A DNA stretch of 64,000 nucleotides from Butyrivibrio sp. (GTDB taxonomy: Bacteria > Bacillota > Clostridia > Lachnospirales > Lachnospiraceae), in assembly GCA_017446685.1 (NCBI GenBank), contig JAFSQI010000104.1, positions 1 to 64,000 on the forward strand. Reading direction: 5' to 3'. The notes below the pieces were generated by a model. The model was not told where the DNA came from. It ran no database searches and was given only the letters and a program-made list of their open reading frames with translations. Made by a program: the position numbers and the translations under genes. The stretch's first letter is position 1. Every line of letters begins with the position of its first letter. This document shows, piece by piece, positions 25,410-33,259 of this stretch.

Positions 25410-26492
25410 TTACATTTTGTACATTTTCTCATAATACTTCTCGTAATCTCCGCTTGTGACATGTTCCATCCACTCCTGGTTCTCAAAGTACCACTTAATT
25501 GTCTTGCGAATACCTTCATTAAACATAGTCTCAGGTTCCCAGCCAATTTCAGCCTTGATCTTATCAGGAGCTATTGCATATCTTCTGTCGTGCCCTTTTC
25601 TGTCTGTAACATACTTGATAAGATCATAGCTAAGGTGAGCTTTTCTTGGATCTGAGTCATCAAGCTCATCTCTAAGTACATCAATTATAGTCTTGACAAT
25701 TTCAATATTCTGCTTTTCATTGTGACCGCCTACATTGTAGGTTTCAAAAAGTCTGCCCTTTTCCTGTACCATATCGATAGCCTTGGCATGATCTTCAACA
25801 TAAAGCCAATCACGCACATTCTTGCCATCTCCGTAAACAGGAAGCTCTTTTCCTGCAAGAGCATTATGTATAATAAGAGGAATAAGCTTCTCCGGGAACT
25901 GGTAAGGTCCATAATTATTTGAGCAGTTAGTAATATTAGCCGGGAATTTATATGTATCCATATATGCCTTTACAAGCATGTCTGAACTTGCCTTGCTTGC
26001 TGAATAAGGGCTATGCGGTGAATATGGAGTTGTCTCATAGAAATATGCATTTGGATCATCGTCAAGCGAGCCATATACTTCATCAGTTGAAACATGAAGG
26101 AACTTCTTGCCCTCTTTATAAGAGCCGTCAGGAAGCTCCCATGCCTTTCTTGCAGCGTTAAGCATAGTAGCTGTACCAAGAACATTGGTCTGAACAAAGA
26201 CTTCAGGATTAACTATTGATCTATCAACATGACTTTCTGCCGCGAAATGAACTACTCTGTCGATATCATTTTCAGCAAAAATCTTGTCAATAGCATCTCT
26301 ATCACAAATATCTGCTTTTATGAAAGTATAATTATCACGATTTTCAACATCTCTTAAATTTTCAAGATTACCTGCATAAGTAAGCACATCAACGTTAATA
26401 ATCCTGATTTCATTATCATACTTTTTGAACATATAATTAATATAATTTGAACCGATAAATCCGGCACCACCTGTAACCAAGTAAGTTCTCAT
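25410..26492 (-). CDS. rfbB: dTDP-glucose 4,6-dehydratase
   Basis: 360-residue extended SDR. It has the NAD motif GGAGFIGSNYI, HFAAESHVDRS, STDEVYG with the catalytic Asp-Glu pair, and the active YSASKASSD (YxxxK). It removes water from dTDP-glucose to give the 4-keto-6-deoxy sugar. GAGG precedes ATG 26492, and an extended -10 element lies at 26534-26542. A small acidic insertion (DELDDSDPRKAH near 270) is a mild variation. It opens the rml-wzm-wzt operon. Confidence 0.97.
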   Translation of the reverse strand: MRTYLVTGGAGFIGSNYINYMFKKYDNEIRIINVDVLTYAGNLENLRDVENRDNYTFIKADICDRDAIDKIFAENDIDRVVHFAAESHVDRSIVNPEVFVQTNVLGTATMLNAARKAWELPDGSYKEGKKFLHVSTDEVYGSLDDDPNAYFYETTPYSPHSPYSASKASSDMLVKAYMDTYKFPANITNCSNNYGPYQFPEKLIPLIIHNALAGKELPVYGDGKNVRDWLYVEDHAKAIDMVQEKGRLFETYNVGGHNEKQNIEIVKTIIDVLRDELDDSDPRKAHLSYDLIKYVTDRKGHDRRYAIAPDKIKAEIGWEPETMFNEGIRKTIKWYFENQEWMEHVTSGDYEKYYEKMYKM

Positions 26493-26533
26493 AATATTGA
26501 CCTCATTTCTTTTTTACAAACTTTTACTGACAT

Positions 26534-26542
26534 AGTATATCA
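26534..26542 (-). promoter_or_regulatory. Extended -10 promoter for the rml-wzm-wzt operon
   Basis: Minus strand TGATATACT at 26542-26534, matching TGn plus TATACT. It leaves a leader of about 35 nt with GAGG before rfbB. No good -35 is seen, as is usual for extended -10 sites. Confidence 0.45.
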
Positions 26543-26554
26543 CAATACAAAATT

Positions 26555-26643
26555 AAGTAGAAGTAATATTGTTTTTGGCTGAATTATGTTCTCATGAAAT
26601 GCAACTAACAGAGCACATTTCACGAGAACTATAACTTCTACTT
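26555..26643 (-). repeat. Nested inverted repeats between lysozyme gene and rfbB
   Basis: An outer pair AAGTAGAAGT (26555-26564) and ACTTCTACTT (26634-26643) encloses an inner 14-bp pair at 26588-26601 and 26616-26629. The inner stem is perfect on the minus-strand RNA (one G-U) but has an A-C mismatch on the plus strand, pointing to a minus-strand RNA structure. It ends just upstream of the rfbB promoter. It could terminate or process the lysozyme transcript. Confidence 0.55.
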
Positions 26644-26655
26644 TTAAAACATTTC

Positions 26656-29600
26656 TTAATAGCATATATTCATATCGACATTTCCTGAAATTCCAGTTAC
26701 TTTACCTTTAGAAGTATATTGCCACATATCATATCTTGTTGCATTGTAAGTTACAGACGCTGCATATTGAGCAAGCCATATGCGATAACTTGTGAGCGAA
26801 GATGTATTTATCTGACTTGTAAACCAGGTTCTGTTGGCATATACCCCTGCTTTATACCCGGCATTCTGAATTGTACCGCAAAATGCCTTAATATTTGCAG
26901 TTCTTTGGCTTGCACTTATCTTGTCCCCTCTTCCGTTACTTGCTTCAACATCAAGGTATACCGGATAAGTTATGTTATAACCTTTTATCAGATTGATTAC
27001 CATTGAAGCCTCTTCTACAGCTTCAACCTCATTAACAGCCTGAGTAAAGAAATATACTCCCACATTAAGGCCTGCGTTTACAGCACCTTTTATATTTTTC
27101 TTAAATGTCGGATCTTCAATCAAAGCACCCTGAGATGAGCCACGATATCCGCATCTGATAATCACAAACTGAATGCCGGAGTTCTTTACTGCTGCCCAAT
27201 CAATATTACCATTCCACTTGCTGACATCTATTCCTCTTGTTCCGGAGCCTGTAGAAAGAGCTCCATCAGCGCCAAAAGTATATTTTGCTCCCTGAATAAC
27301 CTGCTCACCTGTTACATAATTTCCATTTTTATCAAAAAAGTATGTTTTTCCACCTATAGTCTGCCATCCTGTATATCTATACTCGGTTGCAGCTTTCCTA
27401 AGATAAAACTTACTTCCGTTATAGTAATCATTGTAAGTAGCTTCTCTGTAACTTCCATCAGAATTAAGAACGTATACTACATTTCCGTTCTTATCCTTCA
27501 ACGTAGTGTTATTACTTGTAACTGTAAGTGCAACTGAATTGTCTGCATAGCCAGATGCTGAAACAGTAATAGTTGCCGTACCTGCTGCCTTGGCAGTGAT
27601 TGAATTACCTGAAACAACGGCAACATTTCCATCACTACATGTAAGTGATACTGATACCGATGAATTTGAAGAAGTAACCTTTATTGTTTGACCCTCTACA
27701 AGTGTAATTTTACTTATGCTCATAGGGACCTTAGTATCACTCTTATCAGTTACAGTAATAGCTATTGTCGTATCATTATAATTTTCAGCTGAAACTGTAA
27801 TCTTTGCTTCACCCTTTGAAACTCCAATTACTTTACCGTTTGCATCTACTTTTGCAATTTTTTCATCGTTTGACTTAAATGTATATTTCGAAGGTCCCTT
27901 TACAGTAAGTGTCGCATTATCTCCAATCTTTATGCTTGAAGCTGATGCTGTCACTTCAATTGTTCCTTTATCAGCTTCCGTCACAGTAACACTGACAGTT
28001 GCATCGTTGTAACCTTCCGCCGTGATTGTAATAGTTACTGTTCCAGCTTTTTTAGCACTTACAGTTGCAGTAGTTCCGTCACCTGTAACTGTGGCAATAG
28101 TCTCATCTCCTGATTTAAATGTCGGTGATGCCGGTCCTGTGACTGTTATTTTTTCCTCTTTTCCTGCCTTGATACTAATTGAGGAAGAGCTTACTTTCAT
28201 ATTTTCTTTTGCTGCTTCTGTAACTGTAACAGATACCTTTGCGGATTCATAGCCATCTGAAGTCACAGTAATAGTTGCAGTTCCTGCCTTTTTACCGACT
28301 ATAGTTGCTGTGTTTCCACTTCCCGAAACCGTCGCAATACTCTCATTATCAGAAGAAAAGCTGGCAGAAGAAGGTCCTGAAATGGAAATTGAAGCTGTTT
28401 CATTGACCTTGATACTTACATTACTGCTGTTAACCGAAATGCTTTTCTTTGATTCTTTATCATTTTTCTTGTCGTTGTTTTCTTCATTGGAAGTATTTCC
28501 GGTATTACCAGAATCATCACCTTTATTACTGTTATCTACAGTATTACCTTCTCCGGAATTACTCTCCTTCTTTTCAGATGCCTCTGAATTTGATGAATCA
28601 CTTGGTTCATTATTATCTTTAGAAGTTGAAACCAGACTACTTGCATCAGTAGCTGATACATTATCAAGCATCATATTTCCAAAAGCATACTTTATATAGG
28701 ATCCCATCAAAAGAGATGAACTAGACGTAGGATTTGTAATACTATTCTTATCTATCTCTTCATAAGTGTAGTTGCCATCAGAACTCTCACCAACTGCAGT
28801 CTTTGTACTTTCTACCCACTCAACTGTATCTGTCAGTGTTGACTCTACTGCAGTTTTAACAGCTGTATCCTCTGCTGCTACATTGACCTGTGATTCTTTT
28901 TTCACCTCATTGCTGACATCGACCACCTTCATCTCTACAGTATCCTTTACCGTAAGTGTCTTGGTCTGTATCTCAAGATTATATTTGTCATACTCTGAAG
29001 GAAGCTTTTTAGGTGTAATTTTATAATTCCCTGCAGTAATGTCCTTTTTGTAAATTATTCCATCCTGATCATGGTCATTATAAGTTACTGTTGAACCATC
29101 AGGATTCTCAACATTTATTTCAAAAGGTACACTTGCTACAAGTTTATTAGTCTCCGAATTAATAAATTTTACTTTTATGTCGCTCTTAATGCTTGTCACT
29201 GTCATCTTGATAGTAACGCCTTCCGCATCATCAGCCACTTCCACTTCTTCCTCTTCTTCCATTGTGTCCTCGGAAACAAGCGAAGCTGCAATTGCCCTGG
29301 CCTTTTCAGCATCTGCTACAGCCAGAAGCCCGCTCTGTCCAACAACTTCGATTTCCTCCATTGTTGAACCTATCTCTGCAAAAGTATCAAGCTGCTTGCT
29401 GTTGTTCATTGTAGAAGCATAAAAAGTAACTGTGAATATACCACCAGCCAGAATAAGAAGAGCAAAAATTGCTGCTATCCTCTCTGCAGCGCTTGTATTC
29501 ATTACAAAAGCAATTATTTTTCTTCCTATAGAATCCTTTTGTTCGCTTTCATAATCTTCAACACCATAATCTTCGGATTCATTGTCATAATCTAAATCAT

Positions 29601-30099
29601 CATATTCTTCGTCTGCAGGTTCATTATCATAATCTAAATCATCGTATTTTTCGTCTGCAGGTTCATCGTCATAATCTAAATCATCGTATTCTTCGTCTGC
29701 AGGTTCATTGTCATAATCTAAATTATCGTATTCTTCGTCTGCTGGTTCATCGTCATAATCTATACCATCGTATTCTTCATCTGTAAGCTCATCATCGTCA
29801 TCTGCATCAACTGAATCAGCATTAAAAAGTTTTCTCTCATAATATGAATCATCATAATTGTCTTCATTAGAATTATTATCACAGTCTACTTCATTATAAG
29901 TTTCATCCGTAGAAGCATTTTCATAATCATCGTCTTCATCGTAATTATCTACTCCATCTTCGCTGTACTCGTCGTCATACTCATCGTAGTCATCTTCTTC
30001 ATCAAATTCTTCATCAAACTCATCATAATCACAATCATCATATCCGGTACCTTGACGTCCGACATCTTTCTTTTTTCCAAAACCAAATATCTTTTTCAT
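26656..30099 (-). CDS. Membrane-anchored GH25 lysozyme with Ig-like and cell-wall-binding repeats
   Basis: 1147 residues. Residues 1-200 are a very acidic cytoplasmic tail containing five 14-residue repeats (EEYDDLDYDNEPAD type). One membrane helix spans about 206-228. Outside lies a beta-rich SpaA/Cna-B-like domain (about 315-400), a Ser/Asn/Asp linker, four BIG2-type Ig-like domains (about 553-860), choline-binding-type aromatic repeats (about 873-955, GWQTIGGKTYFF), and a C-terminal GH25 muramidase. GH25 acidic residues are present in GIDVSKWNG and YLDVEAS. It should cut the MurNAc-GlcNAc bond near the membrane, reaching through the wall on a long stalk. Type II membrane anchoring of a GH25 enzyme is less common than secretion. 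GGGAGAG precedes the ATG. Confidence 0.9.
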   Translation of the reverse strand: MKKIFGFGKKKDVGRQGTGYDDCDYDEFDEEFDEEDDYDEYDDEYSEDGVDNYDEDDDYENASTDETYNEVDCDNNSNEDNYDDSYYERKLFNADSVDADDDDELTDEEYDGIDYDDEPADEEYDNLDYDNEPADEEYDDLDYDDEPADEKYDDLDYDNEPADEEYDDLDYDNESEDYGVEDYESEQKDSIGRKIIAFVMNTSAAERIAAIFALLILAGGIFTVTFYASTMNNSKQLDTFAEIGSTMEEIEVVGQSGLLAVADAEKARAIAASLVSEDTMEEEEEVEVADDAEGVTIKMTVTSIKSDIKVKFINSETNKLVASVPFEINVENPDGSTVTYNDHDQDGIIYKKDITAGNYKITPKKLPSEYDKYNLEIQTKTLTVKDTVEMKVVDVSNEVKKESQVNVAAEDTAVKTAVESTLTDTVEWVESTKTAVGESSDGNYTYEEIDKNSITNPTSSSSLLMGSYIKYAFGNMMLDNVSATDASSLVSTSKDNNEPSDSSNSEASEKKESNSGEGNTVDNSNKGDDSGNTGNTSNEENNDKKNDKESKKSISVNSSNVSIKVNETASISISGPSSASFSSDNESIATVSGSGNTATIVGKKAGTATITVTSDGYESAKVSVTVTEAAKENMKVSSSSISIKAGKEEKITVTGPASPTFKSGDETIATVTGDGTTATVSAKKAGTVTITITAEGYNDATVSVTVTEADKGTIEVTASASSIKIGDNATLTVKGPSKYTFKSNDEKIAKVDANGKVIGVSKGEAKITVSAENYNDTTIAITVTDKSDTKVPMSISKITLVEGQTIKVTSSNSSVSVSLTCSDGNVAVVSGNSITAKAAGTATITVSASGYADNSVALTVTSNNTTLKDKNGNVVYVLNSDGSYREATYNDYYNGSKFYLRKAATEYRYTGWQTIGGKTYFFDKNGNYVTGEQVIQGAKYTFGADGALSTGSGTRGIDVSKWNGNIDWAAVKNSGIQFVIIRCGYRGSSQGALIEDPTFKKNIKGAVNAGLNVGVYFFTQAVNEVEAVEEASMVINLIKGYNITYPVYLDVEASNGRGDKISASQRTANIKAFCGTIQNAGYKAGVYANRTWFTSQINTSSLTSYRIWLAQYAASVTYNATRYDMWQYTSKGKVTGISGNVDMNICY
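29578..29795 (-). repeat. Tandem 42-bp repeats encoding acidic 14-residue units
   Basis: Five consecutive 42-bp units within the lysozyme gene encode EEYDGIDYDDEPAD and close variants (the last is EEYDDLDYDNESED). The central units differ by only a few bases, suggesting recent slippage or unequal crossover. Copy number is likely to vary between strains. Confidence 0.75.
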
Positions 30100-30209
30100 A
30101 CACTCTCCCTATAAAGCTTAGAAATTATATATTGCTTTTCTTTGCAAAAAAATAAAATTAATATGTTTGACTTCTGTTTTTCTGAGAAAAAACAAAAAGC
30201 CTATATAAA

Positions 30210-30554
30210 TCACCCAATCATGTAAAATACTACAATTCCGCTGATAATAAGTAATACTCCAAGAAACTTTCTAAAAGTAATCTTCTCCTTAAAGATAAGT
30301 CTTGCCATTACAAGAACAATTACATAATTTATAGGTTCCATCACTACAACGCCCATATATCCAAGTCCGTCATAACAAAAGATTGTCACTATCATAGATA
30401 AAAGCAGTAAACCATAGCCACAAATAACCCATGGATTCAGATACTCTGTAATAATAGATGAATGCTCTTTTTGGGCACTCTTTTTTAGTAACATCTGAGA
30501 AGAAGCTGCTATCAGCTCAGAAACTATCATAAACAGGAAAAAGATATTGATCAT
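30210..30554 (-). CDS. Small EamA/SMR-type membrane transporter (ArnF/ArnE-like), subunit 2
   Basis: 114 residues with four membrane helices, resembling half of an EamA transporter. It overlaps the start of its upstream partner's stop by four bases (ATGA), so the two are probably made as a heterodimer. ArnE and ArnF, of similar sizes, flip undecaprenyl-phosphate-aminoarabinose in Gram-negatives. In a glycan locus such a pair most likely flips a polyprenyl-phosphate sugar used to decorate the polymer outside. A multidrug exporter role is less likely here but possible. Confidence 0.75.
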   Translation of the reverse strand: MINIFFLFMIVSELIAASSQMLLKKSAQKEHSSIITEYLNPWVICGYGLLLLSMIVTIFCYDGLGYMGVVVMEPINYVIVLVMARLIFKEKITFRKFLGVLLIISGIVVFYMIG

Positions 30555-30943
30555 TTATCTTCCTCCTTTCCAAACAAACTCTCGTCTTTGTTTTCTGCAG
30601 AAGATTCTGAATTCATAACAATAACTCCGCATACAACTATCAATACGCCTACAACTTTTCCAACGGTTATTCCCGTAGAAAAAATGATAAAATTCCAAAG
30701 CATTGACCATAAAAGTGTAACTGCTTTATTTGCGCAGGCTATTGAAAGCTCAAACTTTTTTATCATCTGCTGCCAGATAAGTGCATAAATTGCAAGAATT
30801 ACAAATTCCACTCCAAAGAAAAAGATATACTTAATAGACAAAAAATCCTGCTCTGAAGCAAACTTGGCTGCAACCGTAGAGAGCGAATAAACAATAACCG
30901 CCCCCTGAAGCTGCAAATAATCAACAAACGTCTTCTTTTTCAT
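30551..30943 (-). CDS. Small EamA/SMR-type membrane transporter, subunit 1
   Basis: 130 residues with four membrane helices and a charged C-terminal tail (ENKDESLFGKEEDK). It is similar in fold to the following gene and partly divergent in sequence, as expected for an asymmetric antiparallel dimer. Its stop overlaps the partner's ATG. The likely role is flipping an undecaprenyl-phosphate-linked sugar, since GtrB-like transferases that make such lipids lie at 41.8-42.7, 47.1-48.1 and 54.1-55.1 kb. Confidence 0.75.
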   Translation of the reverse strand: MKKKTFVDYLQLQGAVIVYSLSTVAAKFASEQDFLSIKYIFFFGVEFVILAIYALIWQQMIKKFELSIACANKAVTLLWSMLWNFIIFSTGITVGKVVGVLIVVCGVIVMNSESSAENKDESLFGKEEDK

Positions 30944-30999
30944 TACCCAAAATCCTCTTATTATCCGTCATTCAATTCCCGACAGAATTTATATCCAAA

Positions 31000-32001
31000 C
31001 TATTTATTTGGATATATCGCATCTACAAAGTGTTTAGCTACATATGCGTTACACTCTGCATTGACATGAATATTGTCAAGCATCCATTCAGAACTGTTAT
31101 CTTCATGGATTGTTCCATAATAATCGTCAATAAATGATACTCCTCTTTCCCCGGATACATCTATCATAAACTGAAGGTAAGTAGTAAGTTTGCCGTTTCC
31201 AAAATCATATCTGTCTCCACTTACCAGATTTCCGCTTGAATCAAATGCATAACACATTGTAAAAGACATACATACGATTCTTATATAAGGATATTTTTCC
31301 TGAATAGCTTTAATTCCGGCATTCAAAGCTCCTCTATAAGTAATCGGGTCATACTCATTGTCTGGATTCATACCTATTCTAAGGTTCATGTAATCCTGCG
31401 CGTTATAATAAATAACTATGGTATCAATCTTGTCAAAATCAACATTTTTAAGTCTCTCAGTCGAACCTGTAAATGTATAATCATCAAAATTACCTTGATA
31501 GTTTTCAAGAGAGCTGAAATCTTCAGATGCTATACAATTTGCCACATTGTAAAAACTGTACGCATCCATAGTATAATCCTCAGAGAAAGTAGCATTTTTT
31601 AGCGCTATTGTTGATCCAGGATAACCACAATTAATTACATTTGCTCCAAGAAGGCTTGAAACCTGGGCTGCAATTCCTGTTTCTCCCTGATCAAAGGTAA
31701 TTGAATCATTACCAAGAAAAAGAATGGTCTCCTCATCATCAAATTCATGGCCGGCTTTTTTGTCATCAGATAAAAGAAAAATCTGGTCAAGAACTTCTAC
31801 CTCAAAGCTTCCGGTATCAGTTTTATCAAGTTCTGCTGTTCCCATATTCCACAAAACAAGCTTTACTATTGCAAAAACAACAACCGCCAGAATTATTCCT
31901 CCAATAAGAAAATGCACCCACACCGGGATATCCGAAAACGAAAAAGAATCATCTCTTCTTATGTTTTTTCTACGTCTTTTATGTTTATTATCTTCTCTCA
32001 T
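31000..32001 (-). CDS. Membrane-anchored SGNH-hydrolase-like protein
   Basis: 333 residues. A basic cytoplasmic N-terminus is followed by one membrane helix (about 28-50) and an extracellular SGNH-fold domain. Catalytic blocks can be assigned: LFLGNDSIT (the Ser of block I, with an unusual Asn inserted in GDS), GYPGST (block II), YYNAQDY (block III Asn) and DNIHVN (Asp-His of block V). It may be an esterase or acyltransferase acting on wall glycans. AAGGAG five bases before ATG 32001 sets the start; the upstream in-frame GTG overlaps that site. It is next to another SGNH protein and an MBOAT gene. Confidence 0.8.
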   Translation of the reverse strand: MREDNKHKRRRKNIRRDDSFSFSDIPVWVHFLIGGIILAVVVFAIVKLVLWNMGTAELDKTDTGSFEVEVLDQIFLLSDDKKAGHEFDDEETILFLGNDSITFDQGETGIAAQVSSLLGANVINCGYPGSTIALKNATFSEDYTMDAYSFYNVANCIASEDFSSLENYQGNFDDYTFTGSTERLKNVDFDKIDTIVIYYNAQDYMNLRIGMNPDNEYDPITYRGALNAGIKAIQEKYPYIRIVCMSFTMCYAFDSSGNLVSGDRYDFGNGKLTTYLQFMIDVSGERGVSFIDDYYGTIHEDNSSEWMLDNIHVNAECNAYVAKHFVDAIYPNK

Positions 32002-32065
32002 TTTCACTCCTTGAATCTATTTATGCACAAGACATACGTGCATTAAATATTTTAAATATTTCCAC

Positions 32066-33178
32066 TCATCCCCAATTAACAGAGAACAGCGCATCAAAAT
32101 CAAACTCATTTATTATACCACGCATTTTATTAAGTTCATCTGCCATCTGCTCTTTTGTCTTAATTTCATACTGACCGCTTTTAAAACACTCAACCATAAA
32201 ATGGTTGATCTCAGGCTTGTAATGCGAGTAATCAGCATAATTATTCAGGTCTGTTACCTCAGGCATATCCTGAAAATAAAATAGATGCACATTTTTATAG
32301 TCAAGTAATCGTTCTGCAACATACTGATATTGATTCATTGTAGCTTCAAAGGTGTTTGCCTGCATTATATTGTGCCAATAAAGAATGCTATATGGCGGAA
32401 AAAAGAAATAAAACTCAGTATCCGGATTATTCTTTATGAATGGAAGAATATTTATATCAAGATTTATACCAGTCTGAGTTATAAGCGCATCTCTATCTGT
32501 CTCTTCCAATACCTTCTCCGGCTCTTCATATGTATGCATGACCCACTGGATATTATAGTACTCAGGTGTCCACCAGCTAAAATAAATTTCCGAAAGATCT
32601 GAGCCATTTCTCTGAATTAAAGGTCTTAATATATATTGCATAAGAACATCTTTATTCAGAACATAATTTACGTCATTTAACAAATTATCATCATAGAGAT
32701 ATTCAGGTCGTGGATATTTGGTAGTCTCAATATCCGCTGTCATAACGGGAATATCCATTGCAAAAAAAACTGCATCAACTTTGCTGTTTTTCCTTGCACT
32801 ACTATTTTGATCAAATACTATCGATAAAATATTATAGTCATCCTTTGGATAAGCCCCGCTATAACTTAGCTTTAATGTATCCAGCCCCATAATATCCTTA
32901 AAATCATCCGTATCGAAATTCACAGTCATTGATGAACCTATTATACATGCATTATAGTCCATATTTCTTGCCATTCCAGGATTCTGACTAAGCTGATTAT
33001 CAACCACATACGGAAAGCCTTCTAACGGAGCATGATAATGAAAGAACGGGTCAACATACACTATCACAGCTATCACTAAAAGCAATGCGCACAGACATCC
33101 TATAACAAGACCCACAAACAACTTCTTATATTTGTTTTTATTTTTTTCCATATCTGATTTATCACTAAATGTCGACAT
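32066..33178 (-). CDS. SGNH-fold partner of MBOAT acyltransferase (DltD/AlgJ-like)
   Basis: 370 residues. One membrane helix (about 22-45) precedes an extracellular domain with IIGSSMTVNF (candidate catalytic Ser) and DYSHYKPEINHF (Asp-His pair) near 290-305. The pattern GSSMT...DxSHY matches DltD/AlgJ-type proteins that work with MBOAT enzymes in moving acyl groups onto exported polymers. The MBOAT gene lies 81 bp upstream. I chose ATG 33178 because AAAGG lies six bases before it. The acceptor is unknown; the rhamnose polymer of locus A is the obvious candidate. Confidence 0.82.
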   Translation of the reverse strand: MSTFSDKSDMEKNKNKYKKLFVGLVIGCLCALLLVIAVIVYVDPFFHYHAPLEGFPYVVDNQLSQNPGMARNMDYNACIIGSSMTVNFDTDDFKDIMGLDTLKLSYSGAYPKDDYNILSIVFDQNSSARKNSKVDAVFFAMDIPVMTADIETTKYPRPEYLYDDNLLNDVNYVLNKDVLMQYILRPLIQRNGSDLSEIYFSWWTPEYYNIQWVMHTYEEPEKVLEETDRDALITQTGINLDINILPFIKNNPDTEFYFFFPPYSILYWHNIMQANTFEATMNQYQYVAERLLDYKNVHLFYFQDMPEVTDLNNYADYSHYKPEINHFMVECFKSGQYEIKTKEQMADELNKMRGIINEFDFDALFSVNWG

Positions 33179-33259
33179 AATCATCCTTTACTTTGTTACT
33201 ATCAGAAATACAAATGCTAATTTTTATTTTGTAATTAAAACCGCATCAGTAACAAGTCT

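Noticed and set aside
28022..29422. Long plus-strand frames opposite the lysozyme gene
   Set aside because: Val/Ser/Thr-rich reflections of repetitive Asp/Glu/Thr codons on the other strand, without start signals.
29578..29795. CRISPR-like regular repeats
   Set aside because: The 42-bp units are contiguous, in frame and code for an acidic protein repeat; there are no spacers.
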